From Sphingomonas panni (lineage in GTDB: Bacteria; Pseudomonadota; Alphaproteobacteria; Sphingomonadales; Sphingomonadaceae), in the NCBI RefSeq assembly GCF_022664435.1, contig NZ_JAKREU010000001.1, forward strand, positions 868,001 through 932,000: a DNA stretch of 64,000 nt. The letters are read 5' to 3'. Both the position numbers and the translations under genes were made by a program. How positions within the stretch are numbered: position 1 is the first letter of the stretch; every line of letters begins with the position of its first letter. The notes beneath the pieces were generated by a model. That model did no database searches and was not told the origin of the DNA. It saw nothing but the letters and a program-made list of their open reading frames with translations. Shown piece by piece: positions 14,151 through 22,469 of this stretch.

Positions 14151-14419
14151 TGGCCCGCGCGCGTCGGCGCTCGGGCTGGCGCACGACGTCGCCCGATCCC
14201 GCCAAGATCGGCCCCATGCTGCGCGAGGCCGGCTTCGTCGGCAGCGATGCGGACCCAATCACGGTCCGCGCAAGCTTCGACGACGCCGGCCGGCCGCGCC
14301 GCATCCACGCGCAGTATGCGGACGGCTGGACGTGCGTCATGCACCTGTCGCTCGACCGCTCCTATTCGCTTAGCCAGTGCCTCCGGATGCGGGTCGCTGG
14401 CGGGAAGGTGTCGACATGA
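14150..14419 (+). CDS. Hypothetical phage protein, 89 residues
   Basis: The gene overlaps both neighbours by 1-4 bases. The N-terminus is arginine-rich (MARARRRSGWR), and the rest looks like a small alpha/beta domain (PITVRASFDDAGRPRRIHAQY, WTCVMHLSLDRSYSLSQCL). No family is recognised. Confidence 0.6.
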   Translation: MARARRRSGWRTTSPDPAKIGPMLREAGFVGSDADPITVRASFDDAGRPRRIHAQYADGWTCVMHLSLDRSYSLSQCLRMRVAGGKVST

Positions 14420-14892
14420 CCGGACCGATTACCGAAGACTGGTTGAAGGAATCGGGGTTTCGCTGGAGCCAGTTCGATCGCCAGCCCGACAAGCATTGGA
14501 CGCTTTGGCTAGGCTGGGCGATGGAGGACGGACCTTGCGTCGAGGACGTGGGGCTTGAGGTCGCGGCCGGCTTCGACGGCAAATGGTATTGCTGGCTTCG
14601 ATCCGACACCGCGCACCGCTACTGCCGCTTCGTCCACATCCGACGCCTGCGCTGGCAGGAGGAATTGACCGACCTGATCGCAGCGATCGCTGGGCGACCG
14701 TTTGATCCGGCCGACGTGTTTTATGGGGGCCTACTGACAAAGGCGCGCGCCGATCGCCAGCGTGCTGAAGCCGACCGGCTGGATCGGGTCATGTTACGCG
14801 AGCATACTTGGTCGACCGATGGCGACGACGACACGCTTGGTGGCGCACGCGCCGAGCACCTGCCGCGTAACCAGCGGAGCAAGCCGGTATGA
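14416..14892 (+). CDS. Hypothetical phage protein, 158 residues
   Basis: The ATG at 14416 overlaps the preceding stop (ATGA). The first 100 residues are rich in Trp and Tyr (DWLKESGFRWSQFDRQPDKH, WTLWLGWAMEDGP, KWYCWLRSDTAHRYCRFVHI), suggesting a compact beta domain. The C-terminal third is charged and helical. No family is recognised. The position before the gp27-like gene suggests a link with packaging, but nothing more can be said. Confidence 0.6.
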   Translation: MTGPITEDWLKESGFRWSQFDRQPDKHWTLWLGWAMEDGPCVEDVGLEVAAGFDGKWYCWLRSDTAHRYCRFVHIRRLRWQEELTDLIAAIAGRPFDPADVFYGGLLTKARADRQRAEADRLDRVMLREHTWSTDGDDDTLGGARAEHLPRNQRSKPV

Positions 14893-15473
14893 CCGACCGT
14901 CGCCAGGGGCGAGGCCGGCTGTCGTCGATCGACCTGCTGCCCGATGATGCCGAACCGGACATCGTCTGGGCGCTGGAGGAACTGCGTGCGGGCAAGACGC
15001 TGCAAACCGACATCGTAGCCGAGTTCAATCGACGGCTGGTCGAACGCGGCATCGACCCGGTCAGCAAATCGGCGTTTGGCCGGTGGTCGCTGCGCAAGGC
15101 CGTCCAGTTCCGCCGCCTCGACGAAGTGCGCGCGATCACCGCCGACGTCGTCACCGGCCTGGGCACGGACGGCGCCGACGAAGTGACGGTCGCGATCGCC
15201 GAAATGCTGAAGGTCGCGATCTACGAGAATCTGGAAGGCGGCCTGGGGCCGAAGGCGGTCATGGAACTGTCGCAGGCGCTGAAGGCGACCGTGGCGGCGC
15301 AGAAGGCGTCGGCCGACTATCGGACCAAGCTGGAAGCGCAGGCCGATGCAAAGGCGCAGAAGAAGGTCGAGGAAGCGATGGATCGCGCGGGCGAGCAGCT
15401 GCGCGAGGCGGGCCTATCGGGCAACGTGGTTGCGCAGATTCGTCGCGACGTGCTGGGCGTCCGCTCCAAGTGA
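14889..15473 (+). CDS. DUF3486 protein (Mu gp27-like), probable small terminase
   Basis: The protein has 194 residues. RRQGRGRLSSIDLLPDDAEPDI and KTLQTDIVAEFNRRLVERGI followed by SKSAFGRWSLRK match the Mu gp27 family, which starts with a DNA-binding segment (xxxSSIDxLPxxxxxxV). The C-terminal two thirds is coiled coil. In Mu it is next to the large terminase and is thought to be the small subunit that recognises the packaging site. Here the primase gene separates it from the terminase. Confidence 0.85.
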   Translation: MTDRRQGRGRLSSIDLLPDDAEPDIVWALEELRAGKTLQTDIVAEFNRRLVERGIDPVSKSAFGRWSLRKAVQFRRLDEVRAITADVVTGLGTDGADEVTVAIAEMLKVAIYENLEGGLGPKAVMELSQALKATVAAQKASADYRTKLEAQADAKAQKKVEEAMDRAGEQLREAGLSGNVVAQIRRDVLGVRSK

Positions 15474-17152
15474 CGCTGTCGCCGGCCTTCCTGGATGACG
15501 TGCGGTCGCGCACCTCGCTGTCGGCGCTGGTAGCGCGGACGGTGAAGCTTCAGCGCGTCGGGAACGAACATAAGGCGTGCTGCCCGTTCCACACCGAAAA
15601 GACGCCGAGCTTCTGGGTGAACGACGACAAGGCGTTCTACCATTGCTTCGGCTGCGGTGCGCATGGCGATGCCATCCGGTGGATGACCGACCAGCGCGGC
15701 CTGCCGTTCCTCGACGCCGTGCGCGAACTGGCGGCTGCCGCCGGGCTGGACATGCCAGCGGGCGACGATCGCGACCATGACCAGGCGAACGCGCTGCGCG
15801 ATGTCGGGGAGGCTGCGGCGGCCTGGTTCGCGGCGCGCTTTGACGACGTGGAGGGGCGCGACGCGCGCGCGGCGCTGGACGCGCGTGGCATTCGGCCGGA
15901 CACGGCGCGCGCGTTCGGCATCGGCTTCGCACCCGATGCGCGCGGGCGGCTGAAAGCGGCGCTGGGGAAGCATGGCGTGCCGGCGCTGGTGGCGTCGGGA
16001 ATGCTGGTGTCGGTCGAGGGGAAAGAGCCGTACGACCGGTTCCGCGGCCGACTGATGATCCCGATCCGCGATGCACGCGGGCGGACGATCGCGTTCGGCG
16101 GCCGTGTCCTGGGCGCTGGCGAGCCGAAATATCTCAACTCCCCCGAGACGCCGCTGTTCGACAAGGGCCGGGCGCTGTTCAACATCGATCGCGCCCAGGT
16201 CGCGGCACGCAAGGTCGGCCGCGTCGTTGTGGTCGAAGGGTATCTCGACGTCATCGCGCTGGCGCAGGCCGGTATTGCCGAAGTGGTGGCGCCGCTCGGC
16301 ACCGCGCTTACCGACGACCAGCTGCGGCTGCTCTGGCGCATGGCGGACGTGCCGATCCTTTGCTTCGACGGCGACGCTGCCGGGCGCAAGGCGGCGCGGC
16401 GCGCGGCAGAACGCGCGCTGCCGCTACTGACGCCGGGCAAGAGCGTCGCCATTGCCGCGCTGGCCGCAGGCATGGACCCCGACGATATGGTGCGCGCTCA
16501 GGGCGCGGCGGCGTTTGAACGCGTGCTGTCGACGCGCGAATCGCTGGCCGATTTCCTGTGCCGGTCGGCGTTCGATCAGCTCGCCGGTGGCGACACCGGT
16601 CCCGATCGGCGCGCGCAGTGCCAGGCCGAACTGCTGCGCCTGGCCGACACGATTGCCGACCCGATCATTCGGCGGGAATATGCCCGGACGTTTCGCGATC
16701 GGTGCTGGCAGCGCTTCGCCCCGGCACGTCGCGCGCAGCCGGTCGTGACGCGGCCCGATCCAGCGGCGGCGCTGCACCGCGCGGTTCTGGTCGGCCTGAC
16801 GCTGTATCCCGACGTGCTGGCGCAGCATGTCGAGACGGTCCAGGCGCTGCCGTTCGCCGGTGACCTTGCCGACTGGCGCGACGCGCTGGTCGACGCGGCG
16901 GTCCTGGGTGAGCCGGCACCGCCGCCGCGTCAGCCCGCGACGCTGCCGTTCCGGTATTGCCGCCCCGGCGACGCGGATGGCGCTGCCGACCTCGCGGCGA
17001 CGATCGCGCTGCTGGACCGCACCGCTGCGTCCGATCGCGCCATTGCCCAGGCCCAGTCCGCCGCGATCGACGGTGATGCCGATGCCGTCGCCCAGCTCCA
17101 ACGCCTGCACGGCGACCGCCGCGCCCTTATCGAACCATGGACCGCCGAATGA
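15470..17152 (+). CDS. dnaG: DnaG-type primase
   Basis: The protein has 560 residues and starts at GTG overlapping the preceding stop. It has the full DnaG layout: zinc ribbon with C38, H41, C59 and C62 (CCPFH, HCFGC), the RGRLMIPI core, the TOPRIM with E256 (VVVVEGYLDVIALAQAG) and D300/D302 (CFDGDAAG). It resembles sphingomonad chromosomal DnaG in the first 320 residues, even in NDDKxFYHCFGCGAHGDAIRW. The C-terminal 230 residues are less familiar, so helicase binding may be lost or changed. It would make RNA primers, which Mu normally takes from the host. It sits oddly between the two terminase genes. Confidence 0.92.
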   Translation: MTLSPAFLDDVRSRTSLSALVARTVKLQRVGNEHKACCPFHTEKTPSFWVNDDKAFYHCFGCGAHGDAIRWMTDQRGLPFLDAVRELAAAAGLDMPAGDDRDHDQANALRDVGEAAAAWFAARFDDVEGRDARAALDARGIRPDTARAFGIGFAPDARGRLKAALGKHGVPALVASGMLVSVEGKEPYDRFRGRLMIPIRDARGRTIAFGGRVLGAGEPKYLNSPETPLFDKGRALFNIDRAQVAARKVGRVVVVEGYLDVIALAQAGIAEVVAPLGTALTDDQLRLLWRMADVPILCFDGDAAGRKAARRAAERALPLLTPGKSVAIAALAAGMDPDDMVRAQGAAAFERVLSTRESLADFLCRSAFDQLAGGDTGPDRRAQCQAELLRLADTIADPIIRREYARTFRDRCWQRFAPARRAQPVVTRPDPAAALHRAVLVGLTLYPDVLAQHVETVQALPFAGDLADWRDALVDAAVLGEPAPPPRQPATLPFRYCRPGDADGAADLAATIALLDRTAASDRAIAQAQSAAIDGDADAVAQLQRLHGDRRALIEPWTAE

Positions 17153-18957
17153 GCATCGGGAAATCAATCTCCAATGTCGCAGCTGCGGTTGCCCTAGCGG
17201 GATCGCCGCCGGTCCTGGCACGCTCGCCGGACGGCCTGCCGCCGGAAATGCTGCGCGGATTCGAACTGCCCGAAGACCTCGACCCGCTGGCCGAGGGCAT
17301 CCTGATGCGTCACCAGCTCGAATGGCTGGAGGACGATGCAGACCTGAAGCTGGGTGAGAAGGGCCGACGCACCGGCATCACCTTTGCCGAGGCGCTGGAC
17401 GACACGCTGATCGCGGCGTCGGCGAAGTCGGCCGGCGGCGACAACGTGTTCTATATTGGCGATACCAAGGACAAGGGGCGCGAGTTCATCGGTTATGTCG
17501 CGCACTTCGCGCGGGTCGTCGCCAAGGAGCTGGTGGTCGTCGAAGAGTTCGTCTTCAAGGATCAGCGCGACGACGGCACGTCGCAGGATATCGCCGCGTA
17601 CCGCTGCACGTTCGCCAGCGGGTTCCGCGTCGAGGCGCTGTCGTCCCGACCGGAGAACATTCGCGGTTTGCAGGGCGTCGTGGTGATCGACGAAGCGGCG
17701 TTCCACAAGGACGTCCGCGCGGTCCTGGACGCGGTTAACGCGCTACTGATTTGGGGCGGCCGCATCCGGGTCATCTCGACCCACAATGGCGTCCTGAACC
17801 CGTTTAACGAGCTGATCCGCGAAGCCAAGGCCGGCAAGGTGCCGTTCTCGCTCCACTTCATCCCGTTCCAGGCGGCGATCGACAACGGGCTGTTCCGGCG
17901 CGTCTGCCTGCTGAAGGGGCGCGAATGGTCGCAGGAGGCACAGGACGACTGGGAAGCGAAAATCCGCAACGCCTATGGCTCGCGGACCGCGCAGATGCGG
18001 CAGGAGCTGGACGCAATCCCGGCTGATGCCGAGGGCGCGGCGCTGACGCGCGTCGCGATCGAGGCTTGTGCGGTCCAGGGCGTGCCGGTGATCCGTTGGC
18101 TGGTGCCCGACGTCGCCAAGATGGCGTCAGAAGAAACCCGCAAGAAGCTGGTGGCGGATTTCTGCCGCGAGCATCTGGCCCCGATCCTCGCCGGGCTCGA
18201 CGCCGATCGGCGGCACGATGTCGGGTCCGACTTCGCGCGCACCGGCGACGCTGCGGCGCTGGTCGTCAACGAGCTGGGCCGGGACCTGGTCCGCCGCGCG
18301 CGGTTCGTGCTGGAAATGCGCAACGTGCCGTTCGAGATGCAGCGCGATGTCATCTTCTACATCGGCGAACGGTTGCCGCGCTTCGGCCATGCCGCGTTCG
18401 ATGCCGGTGGCAACGGCGCGTACATCGCCGAAGTCTGTCGGCAGAAATTCGGTGAGCGGGTCAGCGAGATCAAGCTGTCCCAGGCATGGTACGGCGCGAA
18501 CAGCCCCGCCTATATCGAGGCGATCGGCGACCGCACCGTCACGCTGGCGGCCGACGAAGACATCGTCCGCGATCACCAGGCGCTGCAATATGTCGGCGGG
18601 ATCGTCCGCGTGCCCGACGATATGCGCTACAAGGGCGAGGACGGCCTGACCCGCCACGGCGACGCGGCGATCGCCGGCATCCTTGCGTGGTTCGCATCGC
18701 GGCAGGCGGCTGCCGAATATGGCTATGAACCGGTGACTGTCGCCGCCGCCAGCCCGTTCGCCACCGGCGAAGAAACGGTCGGCCGGGGCTGGTGGCAGCC
18801 GCCGGTTGGCGGCCGGTTCGGCGGCTTCATCCGCGCCGCGGTGGATGCCGGTCGCCGTCTTGGAGCCATGGTTCCCGGCAAATTGCCGGGACCAGCCTTC
18901 TTAGACCTTCTTAACGCCTCTTACGGCAGCGATTACCCCCGAGGATCATACGCATGA
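17149..18957 (+). CDS. Large terminase subunit (Mu gp28-like)
   Basis: The protein has 602 residues. The ATPase half shows LGEKGRRTGITFAEA in the Walker A position and VVVIDEAAFH as Walker B with the catalytic Glu, followed by RVISTHNG as coupling motif. The nuclease half starts around residue 360 with DVGSDFARTGDAAALVV, whose Asp fits the first metal ligand of RNase H-like terminase nucleases. It packages phage DNA by a headful mechanism from integrated copies, as in Mu. The ATG at 17149 overlaps the primase stop. Confidence 0.92.
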   Translation: MSIGKSISNVAAAVALAGSPPVLARSPDGLPPEMLRGFELPEDLDPLAEGILMRHQLEWLEDDADLKLGEKGRRTGITFAEALDDTLIAASAKSAGGDNVFYIGDTKDKGREFIGYVAHFARVVAKELVVVEEFVFKDQRDDGTSQDIAAYRCTFASGFRVEALSSRPENIRGLQGVVVIDEAAFHKDVRAVLDAVNALLIWGGRIRVISTHNGVLNPFNELIREAKAGKVPFSLHFIPFQAAIDNGLFRRVCLLKGREWSQEAQDDWEAKIRNAYGSRTAQMRQELDAIPADAEGAALTRVAIEACAVQGVPVIRWLVPDVAKMASEETRKKLVADFCREHLAPILAGLDADRRHDVGSDFARTGDAAALVVNELGRDLVRRARFVLEMRNVPFEMQRDVIFYIGERLPRFGHAAFDAGGNGAYIAEVCRQKFGERVSEIKLSQAWYGANSPAYIEAIGDRTVTLAADEDIVRDHQALQYVGGIVRVPDDMRYKGEDGLTRHGDAAIAGILAWFASRQAAAEYGYEPVTVAAASPFATGEETVGRGWWQPPVGGRFGGFIRAAVDAGRRLGAMVPGKLPGPAFLDLLNASYGSDYPRGSYA

Positions 18958-20537
18958 CCGGACTGGTCGATCAGCATGGCCGGTCGATCCGGCACGAGGC
19001 ACTCAAGCGCGAGATCGCCGGGCCAACGACGTTCGGCCTGCGCAGCCCGATCGCGGGCTATCCGGGCGACGGCCTGAACCCGGTCCGCCTGGCCCAGATT
19101 CTCCGCGCGGCCGACCAGGGCGATCCGCAGCGCTATTTCGAGCTGGCCGAGCAGATCGAGGAACGCGACCTGCACTATCTTGGCGTGCTGGGCACTCGAA
19201 AGCGCGCTGTCTGCCAGATCGATATCACCATCGACGCGGCCTCCGATGACCCGGTCGACGTGGCGATCGCCGATATGGTGCGCGACTGGGTGAAGCGCGA
19301 CGAACTGGCCGACGAGATGTTCGACATTCTTGACGCCGTCGGCAAGGGCGACAGCTTCACGGAAATCGTCTGGGACACTAGCGAAGGCCAGTGGCAGCCC
19401 ATGCGACTTGAGCGCGTCGACCAGCGCTGGATCGAATATGACCGGCGCGACGGGAAGACGCCGTTGCTACGCGGTGGCGAGAGTGGGCACGGTCAGTCGA
19501 TCCCGCTCGAACCTTTCAAGTTCATCCGCCACACCGTGCGGGCGAAGTCGGGCCTGCCGGTGCGGTCCGGCATCGCCCGCGTCGCGGCCTGGTCGTGGAT
19601 GTTCAAGGCGTTCACGCTGCGGGACTGGGCGATCTTCGCGCAAACCTACGGGCAGCCGGTCCGCATCGGCAAGTTCGACAGCGCCGCCAGCCAAGAGGAC
19701 CGCGACACCTTGTGGCGCGCAGTCGCCAATATCGCGGGCGACTGCGCAGCGATCGTGCCGAAGGGCATGGAAATCGAGTTCATTGAAACGTCCAACCTGG
19801 GCGCGGGATCGGACCTGTACGAACGTCGCGCGGACTGGCTCGACCGGCAAGTGTCGAAGGCGGTACTGGGGCAGACCGGTACTACCGACAGCAAGGCCGG
19901 CGGCCTGGGCGACGGTGGCAACCGTGTTCACAATGATGTCCGGGAGGACATTGAGCGCAGCGACTGCAAAGGCGTCGCCAGCACTCTGAACCGCGATTTG
20001 ATCCGTCCTTGGGTGATCCTCCAGTACGGGCCGCAGAAGCGCTATCCCCGGATGCGCATCGAGCGGCCGGAAGCTGAAGACCTTTCGCGGCTGGCGACGT
20101 CGCTCAAGGATTTGGTCCCCCTTGGCCTGAAGGTGAAGATGGCGGAGATTCGGGAGAAGTTCGGGTTGACCGAACCGGCGGCCGATGACGAGCTGCTGAT
20201 GCCCGCGCCGCCACCGACCCCGCCGCTGCTGACGCAGCCTCCAATCCGCCCAGCCTTGCCGGCACCAGCGATGGCCCTTCAGTCGGCGCAGCCCGCGCGG
20301 GTATCGCCAGCATCGGCGACGGCTGACCGGTTGGCCTTGGAGGGGGAAGCCGACATGCGCGCGTGGATGCAGCAGCTCGCCCAAATGATGCAGTCGGCGA
20401 CTTCGCTGCCCGAGCTGCGCGAGATGATAGTGTCGGCCTTTCCGGCGCTGGAAGCTGACGCGCTGATCGAGCGCATGTCGGTCGGGTTCGGCGCGGCTGC
20501 TGCGGCAGGACTGGCAGCGGCAGATGGGCGTGGCTGA
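18954..20537 (+). CDS. Portal protein, DUF935 family (Mu gp29-like)
   Basis: The protein has 527 residues. The core has the typical DUF935 features: QRYFELAEQIEERDLHYLGVL, RKRAVCQ, AWSWMFKAFTLRDWAIFAQTYG and VSKAVLGQT. It forms the ring through which DNA enters and to which the tail joins. The last 120 residues are proline- and alanine-rich. It overlaps the terminase (ATGA) and its end overlaps the MuF gene by 14 bases. Confidence 0.92.
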   Translation: MTGLVDQHGRSIRHEALKREIAGPTTFGLRSPIAGYPGDGLNPVRLAQILRAADQGDPQRYFELAEQIEERDLHYLGVLGTRKRAVCQIDITIDAASDDPVDVAIADMVRDWVKRDELADEMFDILDAVGKGDSFTEIVWDTSEGQWQPMRLERVDQRWIEYDRRDGKTPLLRGGESGHGQSIPLEPFKFIRHTVRAKSGLPVRSGIARVAAWSWMFKAFTLRDWAIFAQTYGQPVRIGKFDSAASQEDRDTLWRAVANIAGDCAAIVPKGMEIEFIETSNLGAGSDLYERRADWLDRQVSKAVLGQTGTTDSKAGGLGDGGNRVHNDVREDIERSDCKGVASTLNRDLIRPWVILQYGPQKRYPRMRIERPEAEDLSRLATSLKDLVPLGLKVKMAEIREKFGLTEPAADDELLMPAPPPTPPLLTQPPIRPALPAPAMALQSAQPARVSPASATADRLALEGEADMRAWMQQLAQMMQSATSLPELREMIVSAFPALEADALIERMSVGFGAAAAAGLAAADGRG

Positions 20538-21789
20538 TCCGGTCGGTATGCCGGCCGGGTTCTTTCGACGGCCGTTCGGCCAGCAGGTCGCGTTCTTTCG
20601 GCAAAAGCTCGGCCGGCTGGTCCCGACCGCACGCTGGGACGACCTGCTGGGTGCGCAGCACGATTCAGCGTTCGTCGTCGCGGGCGCTATGAAGGCCGAC
20701 CTGCTGGCCGACCTCGCAGCGTCGGTCGACCGCTCGATTACCGAGGGCAAGAGCCTCGACGCGTTCCGCAAAGACTTCAACGCTGCTGTCGATCGCCACA
20801 ACTGGCACGGCTGGACGGGCGAGGAAACGAAGGGCGGCCGAGCGTGGCGAACCCGCACGATATACCGGACCAACGCCAGCGTCAGCTATGCCGCCGGCCG
20901 TCGCGCCCAGTTGGTCGCGGGCAATTTTGCATTCTGGGTCTACCGTCATGGCGGGTCGCTGGAACCGCGCCCAGAGCATCTGGCCTTCGACGGGATCGCG
21001 CTTCCCCCCGACCATCCGTTCTGGGAAAAGTTCTACCCGCCGAGTGACTGGGGCTGTTCCTGCTACGTCATTGGTGCGCGCAGCGCTGCCGGCATCCGGC
21101 GTCTGGGCGGCGATCCCGACAAGCGGTTGCCGGACGATTGGGACAAGATCGTGCCGGCGACCGGCGAACCCGCCGGCATCGGCAAGGGATGGGGTCATGC
21201 GCCGGGTGCGACGATTCCACCATCGACCTGGGCGGCGGCCGAAAAATTGCGGCACTGGGATTACGCGATCGGCAAGGCGTTCCTGGGCGAACTGCCCGAC
21301 GCAGCGCGAGATAGCCTGTCCACCGCCTATCGCAGCTTGCCTTCGGTGGCCGACGATGCCCGGCGATACGCGCGACGGGCGCTGGGCGATGGTGGCGAAG
21401 CCGTGGTGCAGCCGACGTGGACGCTGGGCGCGGTGCGCAGCGATCAAGCCGCCGCTTTTGCCGATCACTTCGGCACCGACACCAAGGCGTTTGATTTCTC
21501 AATGGACCGATTCGCCATCGAGCATGTTCGCGAACAGCACGGCAATGCGAAGTCTGAAGCCGCGCGCGGGCAGCTCGCCATCGATGCCGGCGATTATGCG
21601 ATCCTGCCCGATATCATCAATTACGGGCGGCCGGCACCGGCTGGAGTGTCGAAGCGGACCGGAAACCCACTGGTCGCGATCGCCTATCGCATGGGTCGGA
21701 TCGAATATGTCGCGGTTTTCGAGCTGCGGAAGGGCAAGCGGACGTTGGCGCTGCAAACCTTCTACGCACGGGGATCGGGGGCGGAATGA
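20524..21789 (+). CDS. MuF head morphogenesis protein fused to a PBECR-type nuclease domain
   Basis: The protein has 421 residues. Residues 10-200 are the Mu F (gp30) minor head protein: SVDRSITEGKSLDAFRKDF, RTRTIYRTNASVSYAAGR, HPFWEKFYPPSDWGCSCYV. The C-terminus from about 300 is a separate domain: RFAIEHVREQHGNAKSE, YAILPDIINYG, GNPLVAIAYRMGRIEYVAVFE, ALQTFYAR. It resembles the barnase/EndoU/RelE-like nuclease domains (PBECR group) found at the ends of MuF proteins. Such a domain is thought to travel in the capsid and be delivered with the DNA. Nuclease activity is inferred, and no immunity gene is visible next to it. Confidence 0.85.
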   Translation: MGVADPVGMPAGFFRRPFGQQVAFFRQKLGRLVPTARWDDLLGAQHDSAFVVAGAMKADLLADLAASVDRSITEGKSLDAFRKDFNAAVDRHNWHGWTGEETKGGRAWRTRTIYRTNASVSYAAGRRAQLVAGNFAFWVYRHGGSLEPRPEHLAFDGIALPPDHPFWEKFYPPSDWGCSCYVIGARSAAGIRRLGGDPDKRLPDDWDKIVPATGEPAGIGKGWGHAPGATIPPSTWAAAEKLRHWDYAIGKAFLGELPDAARDSLSTAYRSLPSVADDARRYARRALGDGGEAVVQPTWTLGAVRSDQAAAFADHFGTDTKAFDFSMDRFAIEHVREQHGNAKSEAARGQLAIDAGDYAILPDIINYGRPAPAGVSKRTGNPLVAIAYRMGRIEYVAVFELRKGKRTLALQTFYARGSGAE

Positions 21790-21890
21790 TTGGATGCTTG
21801 CCGACAACCCCGCCTGAAGCGTCCAAGACGTACCCGGTTATGGGCCGGGCGGCCGATGCTGACCGGCAAGCGATCGGTATTTACGCATGA
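21786..21890 (+). CDS. 34-residue coupled small ORF
   Basis: It reads MIGCLPTTPPEASKTYPVMG and continues for 14 residues. Its start overlaps the MuF stop and its stop overlaps the next start (ATGA both times). Translation is likely for coupling. Whether the peptide itself has a role is open. Confidence 0.4.
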   Translation: MIGCLPTTPPEASKTYPVMGRAADADRQAIGIYA

Positions 21891-22378
21891 TAAAGATCGA
21901 GTTCAATGCCGCGCCGATCTTCCGTAGCCTCGAACAAGCGCAGGCGAAGCTAGCGGACATGACGCCGCTGTATCAGGACATCACCGAATACATGGTCACG
22001 TCTACCCGTGACCGGTTCAAGCTTGGCACCGATCCCGAAGGCAAGAAGTGGGCGCCGAAGAAACCGGCGACGATCGCGCGCTACGAGGCGCGCGGCGACG
22101 GGATTAAGCGTGACCCACTGATCGGTCCATCTGGTCGGTTGTCCCGAGAGATCATCGGCATCTCGACGCGGGCATCATCGGAAATTGGATCTTCGCTCGA
22201 ATATTCGGGCGTGATGCAGAACGGTGCTGCGCGGGGGGCTTTCGGCCGGTCGCAACGCGGCGGTCCTATCCCGTGGGGAACGATCCCGGCGCGCGTTTGG
22301 CTCGGCATTTCGCCTGCCAACGAGCGCGATATCCTTGCCATCGTTGATGAGTATCTGGCCGAAATCGTCGACGACTGA
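21887..22378 (+). CDS. Virion morphogenesis protein (Mu gpG/gp31-like)
   Basis: The protein has 163 residues. DITEYMVTSTRDRFKLGTDPEGKKWAP is the hallmark of the phage virion morphogenesis/tail completion family, followed by PLIGPSGRLSREI and PARVWLGISPANERDIL. Mu G acts late in head or tail completion. It is the last gene of the first late block; a promoter-like dyad follows 40 bases after its stop. Confidence 0.88.
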   Translation: MIKIEFNAAPIFRSLEQAQAKLADMTPLYQDITEYMVTSTRDRFKLGTDPEGKKWAPKKPATIARYEARGDGIKRDPLIGPSGRLSREIIGISTRASSEIGSSLEYSGVMQNGAARGAFGRSQRGGPIPWGTIPARVWLGISPANERDILAIVDEYLAEIVDD

Positions 22379-22417
22379 TAGGCAGGACCTCCCGGCGCTG
22401 ACCTGATCGCGCCGGAT

Positions 22418-22437
22418 GCTACCGGAGGGTAGCATGT
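22418..22437 (+). promoter_or_regulatory. Probable Mor-dependent late promoter element, copy 2
   Basis: The sequence is GCTACCGGAGGGTAGCATGT, matching 18 of 20 bases of the element at 12035. It lies in the gap between gpG and the protease gene, 32 bases before the chosen protease start, so it should drive the capsid-tail block. Confidence 0.65.
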
Positions 22438-22469
22438 TTGGGCCGACTAGCATGGCCCACAACGGCGGC

